From the NCBI RefSeq assembly GCF_003086295.3, contig NC_092050.1, forward strand, positions 150,046,699-150,110,698: a DNA stretch of 64,000 nt, given 5' to 3'. The notes under the pieces were generated by a model. It saw only the letters and a program-made list of their open reading frames with translations. It was not told the DNA's origin and did not search any database. The number at the start of each line of letters is the position of its first letter. The stretch's first letter is position 1. The translations under genes and the position numbers were made by a program. This document shows positions 13,094 through 23,990 of this stretch, one piece after another. Source of the DNA: Arachis hypogaea. Taxonomy: Eukaryota; Streptophyta; Magnoliopsida; Fabales; Fabaceae.

Positions 13094-13478
13094 GAGTAAT
13101 TACCCAAATCAATCCCCGAGGATTTTAGAATCGGACATTTTAGTCCCCAAGAAAAATTAATACACGGATCAGTCCCCAAGGTTTTACTCCGGCAGACAAA
13201 TCAGTCCCCAGTTCATTTTCCGACATAGTAATTACCTAGATCAGTCCCCAAAGATTTTAAAAACGGACATTTTAGTCCCCAAGAAAAACTAATGTACAAA
13301 TCAATCCTCAACGTTTCTCTCTGTTAGACATAATAGTCCCCCGTCCAAAAATAAATAAAATAAAATTATTATTATTATTAATTGCACAATAATATTGTAC
13401 TATATTTTTTGTATTTTTTAGACAAAAATAATGATAAATTTATTCATTAAATTCTTATATATATATATATAGTCACTC

Positions 13479-13524
<46 letters not shown>

Positions 13525-13921
13525 TGATTAGAGATTATTTTACAAGAAATTCAAAGTTAAAATCATTTGATATTTTTGTATTTAATAGAATCAAAAGATG
13601 TCCTAGGTAAAAAAAATTATATATGTTTATATTAAAAAATATGTATTAAAACAAATTTTTTTAATTTGAATTTATATTAAATATATATTTTTTTAATGCA
13701 AACATATTTTTTAAAATAGTGCATCTTTTGATTATATTAAATACAAAAATATCAAATGATTTTAACCTTGATTTTTTTTTGTAAAATAATCTCTAATAAT
13801 TTTATTTATTATTATTATTATTATTAATTACATAATAATATTATACCATGATTTTTTGTATTTTCTAGATAAAAATAATGATAAATTTATTCATTATATA
13901 TATATATATATATAGTCACTC

Positions 13922-14004
<83 letters not shown>

Positions 14005-14302
14005 TAAAAAATAAATAAATAAATAAAATTATTAGAGATTATTTTACAAAAAAATCAAGGTTAAAATCATTTGATATTTTTGTATTTAATATAATCAAAA
14101 GATGTACTATTTTAAAAAATATGTTTGTATTAAAACAAATATGTATTTAATATAAATTCAAATTAAAAAATTTTGTTTTAATACATATTTTTTAATATAA
14201 ACATATATAATTTTTTTTACCTAGGACATCTTTTGATTATATTAAATACAAAAATATCAAATGATATTAACTTTGGATTTCTTGTAAAATAATCTCTAAT
14301 CA

Positions 14303-14369
<67 letters not shown>

Positions 14370-14394
14370 GTTGTTGTTGTTATTGAGTGACTAT

Positions 14395-14433
<39 letters not shown>

Positions 14434-14792
14434 AATTTAATGAATAAATTTATCATTATTTTTGTCTAAAAAATACAAAAATTATAGTACAATATTATTG
14501 TACAATTAATATAATAATTATTTTATTTTATTTATTTTTGGACGGGGGACTATTATGTCTAACAGAGAGAAACGTTGGGGATTGATTTGTACATTAGTTT
14601 TTCTTAGGGACTAAAATGTCCGTTTTTAAAATCTTTGGGGACTGATCTGGGTAATTACTCTGCCGGAAAATGAACTGGGGACTGATTTGTCTGCCGGAGT
14701 AAAACTTTGGGGACTGATCCGTATATTAATTTTTCTTGGGGACTAAAATGTCTGATTCTAAAATCCTCGGAGACTGATTTGGGTAATTACTC
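13094..14792. mobile_element. Mutator-like foldback element, 1.7 kb
   Basis: Almost the whole element is one long inverted repeat: GAGTAATTACCCAAATCA at the left returns inverted at the right end, and the arms match through about 850 bp each, meeting in an ATA array near 13940. The 9-bp duplication TTTTTGTTA flanks it perfectly (13085-13093 and 14793-14801). Each arm carries repeated GTCCCCAA / TTGGGGAC blocks near the end. No protein is encoded. Confidence 0.9.
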
Positions 14793-14801
14793 TTTTTGTT
14801 A

Positions 14802-15590
14802 TTGTTGGCTTTTTTTTTTTTTAAGAAAGAAGAAAACTGATTTGTATCTTTATTACATAGATGAATTTTGTTGGGCCCATGTTATAAATGTGACTTGCAA
14901 AATAATGGTAGCAAGTTAATTTGTATAGTACGGCCTAATGCTATTGTCATGGTTTATTCCTATATTATAGGCTTGCAATTTGCAAAAGCATAGGCTTTAT
15001 TCTTTTTCATAAGCTATAACTTAGGATTCATCATCATTTCCATTTAACATACATTGTTAACCTATATTAATTACATAAACTTAAATACACCAAACAAAGA
15101 GAGATGAAAAGTGACACACGCCTATTTGGGCCTATTGATCCCATTAGTACTAAAAGGAAAAATAGCATGAAATTATCATCAAATGGGAAAAGGACTACAT
15201 AAATTCATGGAATGGTACCTGAGTTTATAGAGTGGGCTAGTTTAATTTATACCCCCAACAAAAGAAATCTCCAACAAAAGAAACTGACCTTAGTTGAAGT
15301 TGGTAAAGGTGTTCTTATATATGATTGGAAATTTAGTATATTGTTATGCCATTTTTGTCCAAATTGAAGATAGAAAACCTAATGCAATTATATTCTTAGT
15401 TCTAATAGTTAGAACTTTTGGTTAATTCGCACAATGCTATGATGGCCATGTATCACACCACCTACCACCATTTTACCTACTACTCCTAAGTAGGATGTTT
15501 TGGAAGAAATTAAACTCATACGACTTTGGCTCTTTGCATTGTTTACCTAATCAATAAAGTGTTGTTATTATATAAATAAAATAATAATTA
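14802..15590. other. spacer, no gene recognised
   Basis: Ordinary AT-rich sequence with no supported coding or repeat structure. Confidence 0.6.
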
Positions 15591-16132
15591 ATTTTTTGTC
15601 CCTGAAAAATCACTCATTCTTCAAATTAGTTCTAAAAAGATTTTTTGTCATATTAGTCTTTAAAAAATAAAACATAAGTCAAATTAGTCCTTCCGTTAGT
15701 TAGATGATGACATGTCACGTTAAGTACCACGTGTAAACCATGTTGCTTGTATGCGAAGTTTGTATTCGTAGGTTTTGATGAATGACAAACCAACAAACAA
15801 CTTGAATGAAAAAGCATGTTGAAGGATCAACCAACATTCAACGTTGAGGAATGAAGAGTTGAAAGCAACACAACATCAACAAGAAACTCAAGTCCACAAC
15901 GTTTGAAGACAAGTATAGTGTCTTAGGACTTAGGTAACTTCTTGTTAAGAACCAATTGCTAAATCTCTTAACACACACTCACAAAATGTTTTGATGCACA
16001 TCTTGCAATTCTATGCTAGCCAAATGGTTTAAAAACTTGTTTTCAAAGGTACAAAAGCATAGGAATTGACTCCAACAAGTTTGAGATCAATCCTAAGCAT
16101 TTTGAAATGATTTTAAGCCATTCTTTGAGGTT

Positions 16133-16287
16133 TGCATCGATGCACACTCATCTTGCATCGATGCAAAGCATGCAACGACTTTTTGCATCGATGCAAAAAT
16201 GTTTGCATCGATGCAACCTAGCTGAAAATTCAAATTTCAGCTTCAAAGACACATTTGCATCGATGCAAAGTGTTATGCATCGATGCA
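16133..16287. promoter_or_regulatory. array of six TGCATCGATGCA palindromes in the LTR
   Basis: Perfect 12-bp palindromes start at 16133, 16154, 16184, 16204, 16256 and 16276. Start-to-start spacings are 21, 30, 20, 52 and 20 bp. The array sits about 90-240 bp upstream of the TATA box, the usual position of LTR enhancer repeats. Binding by a host factor is an inference. The same array recurs at 22912-23066 in the 3' LTR. Confidence 0.7.
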
Positions 16288-16374
16288 AATGATTCAAAAA
16301 CATAAAAAACGGCTAGTTTTAACAAAACGGCTTCATCCCATTAACTCCCCAACGTTTCTAAGGTTTGGGAAGTC

Positions 16375-16383
16375 TATAAATAG
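16375..16383 (+). promoter_or_regulatory. TATA box of the 5' LTR
   Basis: TATAAATAG in an otherwise unremarkable context, with the palindrome array upstream. The equivalent box in the 3' LTR is at 23154-23162. Confidence 0.7.
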
Positions 16384-17212
16384 ATGGATTGAAGCCTTAT
16401 TTCATACACGTGAGTATTTGCAAACTATCTTGTTCATATTCTTTCATTCTACACATTTTAAAGGTGTTATAATACACAATTTGAGAGAGCAATATCAATT
16501 GGTTCAATAGTGCTAAACTTGTAATCATACACTCTTCTAGAGAGTACTCATTTCATCTCAACAATTCTTTGAGAATTGTTTTCTTGTAACACTTTGTAAA
16601 TTGGAGTGTGATCTCCAAGGTTGAGTCAAGAGTTATAAACACTATAGTCGGTGAGGATACCAAAGAAGTATACTAAGTACTCAAGGCAAATCTTAGAGAA
16701 GGAGTCTCTAAGTGGAGTGGGTTAGTATACGAGTGGTGATCATATACCGTGAGGTGTTAGAAACTAAGGACTCGGATTGTAAAGGTTTTGCGCGAGCACC
16801 TTGAAGCTTGGCAATAGTGGAACTTCTCAATAGCGATTGAGAAAGAAAGTGGACGTAGGACAAGGATTGTGCCGAACCACTCTAAATAGCGTTTGCATCT
16901 CTCCAAACTCATCTCTTCTATATTATTGTCTTTTACCTTTGAGCAAATAAATTGTGATTGAAAAGTAGCTTCGTAAGTACTTAAGAAATAGCTTAAGTCC
17001 GATTGGTGAAAAGTTTGATCAATTTATTTGAGTTGGTGTCTATTGGAAAGTAAAAGCTCCTTATAAATGCTTAGCAATTGAGTTAAGCTCTTGGAAAAAT
17101 ACTAGTACAATAACACTTTTGTATATTGTCTTTAACTTTCGCAAAAAGATTCATTGTTGTTGCAATACTCAATTCACCCCCCCCTCTTGAGTAATTGTGC
17201 ATAGGTTCTACA

Positions 17213-17227
17213 AGTGGCATCAGAGCT
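17213..17227 (+). promoter_or_regulatory. primer binding site (initiator tRNA-Met type)
   Basis: Directly after the LTR comes AGTGGCATCAGAGCTT. It matches the copia primer site TGGTATCAGAGC except for one T-to-C change, and is complementary to the 3' end of plant initiator tRNA-Met. Confidence 0.85.
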
Positions 17228-17266
17228 TAACCCTTTGAAAGACTTAACCGTTTAAGGGAAAAGATC

Positions 17267-19021
17267 ATGGCAAGCACAAGCTTTAACAACAACAACACTA
17301 GTGAAGGTAACTCAACCGCTAGACCTCCTCTTTTTAGCGGAACAAATTACTCTTATTGGAAAAATAAGATGAGAATTTGGATCCGTTCTCAAGATGTGAG
17401 AATTTGGAAAGTGATTGAGAATGGAAATCACATTCCAACAAAGACAACAAGCGCTAAAGAAGGAGAAGTCTCCGTCTTAAAGCAAGTACCGAAAGGAGAA
17501 AATGAATATAGTGACGATGATTGGAAGAAAGTGGCAATGAATGATAAAGCCATCAACTTCATCCATTGTGCACTTAACGAGCATGACTATATGAAGATCT
17601 CTACATGTGAAACCGCTAAAGAGATTTGGGATAAACTCCAAATCACTTACGAAGGAACCGACCACGTTAAAGAATCAAAGGTATTTATGTTGGTTCATGA
17701 ATGGGAAAATTTTAAAATGAAAGATGAAGAGAGCATTGAAGAAGCTCTTGAAAGACTCTCCAAGATCTTCAACAACCTAAGCATGCTTGGCACAAAATAC
17801 AATGATAAACAAATTGTGACCAAGGTGCTTACAAGCCTTACACCAAAATGGAACTCCAAAGTGAACGCCATTGTGGAAGGAAGGCTCTATGATCAACTTA
17901 CATTTGATCAACTACGAGGTAATCTTCTCACCTATGAGATGACTATGCTAAATAGACAAAAAGGTGAAGAAAGCAAGAAGAAAAGTCTCGCCCTTAAAAC
18001 AACATCACTACAAGAAGAGAGTGATGATAATGAAGAAGAAGGAGATGAAGAATTTGCACTCTTATTAAAAAGATTCAATAAGTTTGCAATGAAGAAAAAC
18101 TTCAAGAGCAAAACAAAGGTACCAAAATGCTATGAGTGTGGAGAAGTTGGACACATTAAACCCAATTGTCCAAAACTTCAAAAGGAGGACAAAAACAAGA
18201 AATTTAAGAAGAAGGAGAAAGCATACATATCATGGGAGAACGAGGATGAATCCGACTCCGATGACAACGAGGTTGCAAATCTTTGCTTAATGGCAAGCGA
18301 AGAAAAGGTTAGTAATGACAACTCCACTTCTTTTAATTTACAAGATGAATATGACGCCTTACTTGAGGTGTACACAAAACTTACCCAAGATTATTCTCTC
18401 CTAAAGAAAAAGAATATGGATCTTTTAAAACAAAATGAGATGTTAAAAAATGAGAATATCAATCTTGGAAAAGATAAGTGTAGCACAAGTAGTGATCCAT
18501 ACAAATCTTGTAAAATGCATGAAAATGAAATTACAAATCTTAAGAACACTTTAGCTAAGTTCAATGAATCTTCAAAGAACTTAGATAAAATGTTGAAAAA
18601 CCAAAAGCATGTTCATAATAAGGAAGGTTTAGGTTTTGAAAAAGGAAAATTTAAAAATACTAAAACTCCTATTAGGCAACCGCAAGCCCAAAAGGCAAGC
18701 ATGCCTAAAAGGAATGAAGCCTTTAAACATCCTCCTCAACATGCTTCATTTAGAAATTATAATCACAATGCATATAGATCAAAAGATGTTGCATTTAGGA
18801 AACAACCTAGGCAACCATTTAGAAACATGCATAGGATGCATAATCCAAATGTCATATGTCATTATTGCAATAAAGTAGGTCATATAGCACCCGTATGCTT
18901 TACTAGAATTAAACATATAAACTTTCGTAGTCAAGATACGAGATGGGCACTTTATGGGCATTATGCTCATACTAACCATCAAGGACCCAAATTCACTTGG
19001 GTACCTAAATCCCAATTTTAA
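17267..19021 (+). CDS. retrotransposon gag polyprotein (584 aa)
   Basis: Encodes the capsid/nucleocapsid protein that packages the element RNA. The N-terminus has the copia gag (UBN2 type) pattern: RPPLFSGTNYSYWKNKMRIW at about residues 20-39, then TAKEIWDKLQITYEGT near 117-132. A CCHC zinc knuckle, CYECGEVGHIKPNC, lies near 289-302, and a second C-x2-C-x4-H-x4-C-type knuckle, CHYCNKVGHIAPVC, near 533-546. A charged, coiled-coil-like stretch separates them. The ATG at 17267 is the first after the primer site and begins MASTSF. At 584 residues it is long for copia but normal for Sirevirus gag. The stop at 19019-19021 is 11 bp short of the pol frame, which lies in another frame. Confidence 0.93.
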   Translation: MASTSFNNNNTSEGNSTARPPLFSGTNYSYWKNKMRIWIRSQDVRIWKVIENGNHIPTKTTSAKEGEVSVLKQVPKGENEYSDDDWKKVAMNDKAINFIHCALNEHDYMKISTCETAKEIWDKLQITYEGTDHVKESKVFMLVHEWENFKMKDEESIEEALERLSKIFNNLSMLGTKYNDKQIVTKVLTSLTPKWNSKVNAIVEGRLYDQLTFDQLRGNLLTYEMTMLNRQKGEESKKKSLALKTTSLQEESDDNEEEGDEEFALLLKRFNKFAMKKNFKSKTKVPKCYECGEVGHIKPNCPKLQKEDKNKKFKKKEKAYISWENEDESDSDDNEVANLCLMASEEKVSNDNSTSFNLQDEYDALLEVYTKLTQDYSLLKKKNMDLLKQNEMLKNENINLGKDKCSTSSDPYKSCKMHENEITNLKNTLAKFNESSKNLDKMLKNQKHVHNKEGLGFEKGKFKNTKTPIRQPQAQKASMPKRNEAFKHPPQHASFRNYNHNAYRSKDVAFRKQPRQPFRNMHRMHNPNVICHYCNKVGHIAPVCFTRIKHINFRSQDTRWALYGHYAHTNHQGPKFTWVPKSQF

Positions 19022-19032
19022 TTGTCTTGTAG

Positions 19033-21348
19033 GTACGTGTTGGAGCTAAGGATACAAATTGGTATGTTGATAGTGGATGCTCCAAACACATGACCGGCGA
19101 TGAATCAAAGTTCACCGCAATAGAGCCTACAAACGGAGGAAATGTGATCTATGGAGACAACAACACCGGCAAAGTAATCGGCGTTGGAAAAGTTGGTAAA
19201 AATTCTTCTACCTCCATAGATAATGTTATACTTGTCAAAGGTCTCAAACATAATCTCATTAGTGTTAGCCAACTTTGTGACAAAGGAAACTTAGTTACCT
19301 TTGACTCAAAATGTTGTTTGATAAAAAGGCAAGACACTAATGAAATTGTGCTAATTGGACACCGTGTTGACAATGTATACATGATTAATATAGATGAAGT
19401 TTCCTCAAATGATGTGAAATGCCTTGTTAGTAAAAATGATGAAACTTGGTTATGGCATCGTAGAGTAGCTCATGCTAACATGGACCATCTTAGCAAGTTG
19501 GTCTCTAAAGAGTTAGTAATTGGCTTACCAAAGCTACGTTTTGAAAAAGACATCCTTTGCGACGCATGTCAAAAGGGAAAACAAGTAAAGGCCTCTTTTA
19601 AATCTAAAAACATTGTTTCAACAACAAGGCCATTACAACTTTTGCACATGGATTTATTTGGTCCTTCCAGGACTATGAGCTTTGGTGGCAATTACTATGC
19701 TTTAGTTATTGTTGATAATTACTCTCGATTTACATGGACCTTGTTTCTAGCAAACAAGAGTGATGCATTTCGAGCATTCAAAAGATTAGCCAAAGTTATT
19801 CAAAATGAAAAGAATTTGCATATATCATCTATTAGAAGTGATCATGGTGGAGAATTTGAAAACAATCTTTTTGAAACTTTTTGTGAAGAAAATGGCATTG
19901 AGCATAATTTTTCCTCTCCTAGAACACCACAACAAAATGGTGTGGTTGAAAGGAAAAATCGTCATTTAGAAGAAATGGCGAGAACTATGCTCAATGAGGC
20001 TAATATTCCTAAGTACTTTTGGGCGGATGCGGTTAGTACCGCGTGTTATGTTATGAATAGGATTATCATTCGACCTATTCTTAAGAAAACACCGTACGAA
20101 TTGTACAAAGGAAGAAAGCCAAATATTTCCCACCTTCACGTCTTTGGCTGTAAATGCTTTATCCTAAATAATGGAAAAGATAACTTAGGCAAATTCGATG
20201 CTAAGGCTGATGAAGGAATCTTCTTAGGCTACTCTTTAACTAGCAAAGCTTTTAGAGTATATAATAAACGCATCATGACTATGGAAGAAAGTATTCATGT
20301 CGCTTTTGATGAAACTAACCGTTGTTATGCTAGAAAAGATTTTGATGAAAATGTAGAAAAATTTGATTCACTAAATTTGAATGGTGAAGACAAAGAAAAA
20401 GATTTAAATAAAGCCTCTACAACAAAGGATAATGTTCAAGTTGAAGAAATTGCACCATCACAAGCACAAATAAATGCACTTCCAAAGGACTGGCATACTT
20501 CAAAGGATCATCCTCTAGACAACGTCATTGGAAAAGAAGGAACTTTCGTTGGCCAAACCAAATATTGCAAAGAATTGCTCAAAAGATTTGGAATGGACAA
20601 TGCTAAGGCAATGGACACACCAATGAGCACTACTTGCTACCTTGACAGAGATGAACAAGGTAAAAACATAGATGTAAAGAAGTATAGAGGCATGATAGGA
20701 TCATTGCTTTATCTAACGGCAAGTAGGCCAGATATCATGTTTAGTGTATGCATGTGTGCGAGATACCAAACTAATCCTAAGGAATCTCACTTAAGTGCGG
20801 TGAAAAGGATTATGAAGTATCTCCTAGGAACATTAAATGTTGGATTGTGGTATCCGAAAGGATCCACTTGTGATTTGATTGGTTATTCCGATTCCGATTT
20901 TGCCGGTTGCAAATTGGATAGGAAAAGCACTAGCGGCACTTGTCACTTGCTAGGAAACTCTCTTGTTTCATGGCATAGCAAGAAACAAGTAAGTGTAGCC
21001 TTATCTACCGCCGAAGCCGAGTATGTAGCCGCCGGTAGTTGTTGCGCTCAAATTTTATGGATGAAACAACAACTTATGGACTATGGACTCATGCTTGATC
21101 ACATTCCTATCAAATGTGATAATACTAGTGCAATAAATTTAACCAAGAATCCGGTTCAACATTCAAGAACCAAGCATATTGAGATTAGACATCACTTCAT
21201 AAGAGACCATGTTGAAAAGGGTGATGTGGTTATTGAATTTGTCGAAACTAGTAAACAACTAGCGGACATCTTCACTAAACCTTTATGTAAAGAAATTTTT
21301 TTTAACATCCGAAATGAACTTGGCATCTTGGATTCTAATCTAATATGA
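19033..21348 (+). pseudogene. retrotransposon pol with reverse transcriptase core deleted
   Basis: The frame opens after a TAG at 19030-19032. In order: aspartic protease motif DSGCSKHMTGD (about 19069-19101); GAG pre-integrase HHCC zinc domain (WLWHRRVAH ... CDACQKGK); integrase core with LHMDLFGPSR, SDHGGEFENN and the E of NGVVERKNR; then an abrupt join near 20533-20545, where the start of the RT region (NALPKDW) runs directly into its C-terminal part (FVGQTKYCKELLKRFGM). The RT palm, including the Y-x-D-D site, is missing although the frame stays open. RNase H is complete: SDSDFAGC, STAEAEYVAA, CDNTSA and the terminal KQLADIFTKPL. The element makes integrase and RNase H but no polymerase, so any movement would need RT from a relative. 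The first ATG in frame is at 19090. Confidence 0.9.
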
Positions 21349-21503
21349 TTTGTTTGAATTCATTGTATTTATATTGCTATTTTTGTATCTCTTACTAACT
21401 TAAGCATTGGAGATATCCAATTAGCCATTGTTTTGTAGGTTTATGAGTTGATGAATGAGTGATTAATCTTGAGGTAGATTGAAGAATTTGAAGATTATAA
21501 ACA

Positions 21504-21807
21504 ATGGACGATCAACAATTTGAAGTTTATAATAGTTTAAATGAGTATATACATGATGGAACTCAAAGGATTGAAGAAAGAACCACCCTCCTTGGTTGAT
21601 ATAATGAGAGAATTACAATCCATCAACCAAAACATCCAAAGGATTGACGTAGAGCATGGTAGGCAGCTTGAAGCACTTAATCGTCGTGTGTCTCGTGTAG
21701 ATCGTCGCACGGGTCGCTTGGATCGTCGTATTGATGACTTATATGAGCATTTCGGGATCCACCTACCATATGAAGAGGACACTGATGATGATGAAGACCA
21801 AGATTGA
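21504..21807 (+). pseudogene. third ORF between pol and 3' LTR, frameshifted, coiled-coil
   Basis: The open frame 21541-21807 encodes 88 residues with a heptad-like helical segment (MRELQSINQNIQRIDVEHG, then RRVSRVDRRTGRLDRRIDDL) and an acidic tail (EEDTDDDEDQD). A short frame from an ATG at 21504 (MDDQQFEVYNSLNEYI) overlaps in another phase and looks like the original N-terminus, so I suspect a frameshift near 21575-21595. Sireviruses often carry an extra, sometimes env-like, ORF here. This one has no membrane segment or signal peptide, so calling it an envelope gene would not be justified. Function unknown. Confidence 0.55.
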
Positions 21808-22040
21808 TTGTCTCCTCTTCATCAAGTCACTCTTTATTGCTTTATGTTTATTTCATTATATGAATTGTTAAACTAACTCCTAGTAAGCTAAGGATTTCTA
21901 TTATGGTTTTAACATTTTGATATGCTCTTCATAATTTTGTTTAATGATTAATGCTTGTATGCTTATTTGATGAATAACTCAAAATAGGCTTGGTACCCCT
22001 ATTTTAAGTTAATGAGCATGCTTTAATATATTTCACTTAT

Positions 22041-22510
22041 TTAGGGGGAATTATGCATGCTTGTTTTATATATAAAAAGAGGAAATCAAATTCTTTTTGA
22101 AAGGGGGAAATATCTATTTTCATTGTTTTATGCATGCTTCTATGACACATTTCAAAATCCTTTCTTTTTGATAATGTCAAAAGGGGGAAGAGAAGTTTGA
22201 GGATATTTGAAATTTTAAACTTTTGAAAAAGAAGAAGTTTAAGGATTTGAAAAGAAGAAATAAGTTTGCGAAACAATGTTTTCAAAAAGACTTCCGCTAA
22301 GCAAAAACTTTGATATCTAAATTGTTTTCTTTGATAAACGCCCGTTAAGGGAACAAATGCACATATTTAGGGGGAACTCCTGCAAAATTTTTTTTGTGAA
22401 GTCTTCTCCAAAGCTTTCTATAAAACAAAGTACATTATTGTTGCTTTCAAAATCATTTATAAATGTATATCCTCAAAAAATTGATTTGTCATTATCAAAA
22501 AGGGGGAAAT
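22041..22510 (+). promoter_or_regulatory. multiple polypurine tracts before the 3' LTR
   Basis: GGGGGAA-type purine tracts sit at about 22043, 22101, 22181, 22369 and 22497-22510. The last (AAAAAGGGGGAAAT) abuts the LTR and is the true plus-strand primer. Repeated tracts of this kind are a published hallmark of Sireviruses. The ORF-like stretches on either strand in this zone are not genes. Confidence 0.8.
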
Positions 22511-23990
22511 TGTAAACCATGTTGCTTGTATGCGAAGTTTGTATTCGTAGGTTTTGATGAATGACAAACCAACAAACAACTTGAATGAAAAAGCATGTTG
22601 AAGGATCAACCAACATTCAACGTTGAGGAATGAAGAGTTGAAAGCAACACAACATCAACAAGAAACTCAAGTCCACAACGTTTGAAGACAAGTATAGTGT
22701 CTTAGGACTTAGGTAACTTCTTGTTAAGAACCAATTGCTAAATCTCTCAACACACACTCACAAAATGTTTTGATGCACATCTTGCAATTCTATGCTAGCC
22801 AAATGGTTTAAAAACTTGTTTTCAAAGGTACAAAAGCATAGGAATTGACTCCAACAAGTTTGAGATCAATCCTAAGCATTTTGAAATGATTTTAAGCCAT
22901 TCTTTGAGGTTTGCATCGATGCACACTCATCTTGCATCGATGCAAAGCATGCAACGACTTTTTGCATCGATGCAAAAATGTTTGCATCGATGCAACCTAG
23001 CTGAAAATTCAAATTTCAGCTTCAAAGACACATTTGCATCGATGCAAAGTGTTATGCATCGATGCAAATGATTCAAAAACATAAAAAACGGCTAGTTTTA
23101 ACAAAACGGCTTCATCCCATTAACTCCCCAACGTTTCTAAGGTTTGGGAAGTCTATAAATAGATGGATTGAAGCCTTATTTCATACACGTGAGTATTTGC
23201 AAACTATCTTGTTCATATTCTTTCATTCTACACATTTTAAAGGTGTTATAATACACAATTTGAGAGAGCAATATCAATTGGTTCAATAGTGCTAAACTTG
23301 TAATCATACACTCTTCTAGAGAGTACTCATTTCATCTCAACAATTCTTTGAGAATTGTTTTCTTGTAACACTTTGTAAATTGGAGTGTGATCTCCAAGGT
23401 TGAGTCAAGAGTTATAAACACTATAGTCGGTGAGGATACCAAAGAAGTATACTAAGTACTCAAGGCAAATCTTAGAGAAGGAGTCTCTAAGTGGAGTGGG
23501 TTAGTATACGAGTGGTGATCATATACCGTGAGGTGTTAGAAACTAAGGACTCGGATTGTAAAGGTTTTGCGCGAGCACCTTGAAGCTTGGCAATAGTGGA
23601 ACTTCTCAATAGCGATTGAGAAAGAAAGTGGACGTAGGACAAGGATTGTGCCGAACCACTCTAAATAGCGTTTGCATCTCTCCAAACTCATCTCTTCTAT
23701 ATTATTGTCTTTTACGTTTGAGCAAATAAATTGTGATTGAAAAGTAGCTTCGTAAGTACTTAAGAAATAGCTTAAGTCCGATTGGTGAAAAGCTTGATCA
23801 ATTTATTTGAGTTGGTGTCTATTGGAAAGTAAAAGCTCCTTATAAATGCTTAGCAATTGAGTTAAGCTCTTGGAAAAATACTAGTACAATAACACTTTTG
23901 TATATTGTCTTTAACTTTCGCAAAAAGATTCATTGTTGTTGCAATACTCAATTCACCCCCCCTCTTGAGTAATTGTGCATAGGTTCTACA
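22511..23990 (+). repeat. 3' LTR of the Sirevirus element
   Basis: A copy of the 5' LTR. By eye I see T-to-C in AATCTCTTA, C-to-G in TTTTACCTTT, T-to-C in AAAAGTTTGATC and one C fewer in the poly-C run. It holds the same palindrome array and TATA box. Confidence 0.95.

Larger units (their letters stand above)
15732..17212 (+). repeat. 5' LTR of the Sirevirus element
   Basis: Starts TGTAAACCATG and ends GGTTCTACA. It contains six copies of the palindrome TGCATCGATGCA (16133-16287), a TATAAATAG box at 16375, and a CCCCCCCC run near the 3' end. The small ORFs inside have no known match and are repeated in the other LTR. Confidence 0.95.
15732..23990 (+). mobile_element. Ty1/copia retrotransposon, Sirevirus type, RT-deleted
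   Basis: An 8259-bp element with TG...CA long terminal repeats of 1481 and 1480 bp, flanked by the 5-bp duplication CCACG (15727-15731, 23991-23995). Order: LTR, tRNA-Met-type primer site, gag, protease-integrase-(RT remnant)-RNase H, small third ORF, several polypurine tracts, LTR. Long LTRs, a large gag, an ORF after pol and repeated GGGGGAA tracts together point to the Sirevirus (Maximus/SIRE) lineage of copia elements. The LTRs differ by only three substitutions and one C in a poly-C run by eye, so insertion is recent. The reverse transcriptase core is missing. Confidence 0.93.

Noticed and set aside
16133..16287. CRISPR-like array (repeated palindromes with short spacers)
   Set aside because: Spacings are irregular, the repeat is only 12 bp, the genome is a plant's, and the same array recurs in both LTRs.
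16107..16510. Two small plus-strand open frames in the LTR (and copies at 22886-23289)
   Set aside because: They are driven by the palindrome array and lie in the promoter region of the LTR; identical copies in both LTRs only reflect LTR identity.
21541..21807. Envelope-like gene after pol
   Set aside because: No signal peptide, transmembrane segment or glycosylation-rich ectodomain; the product would be a small charged coiled-coil protein.
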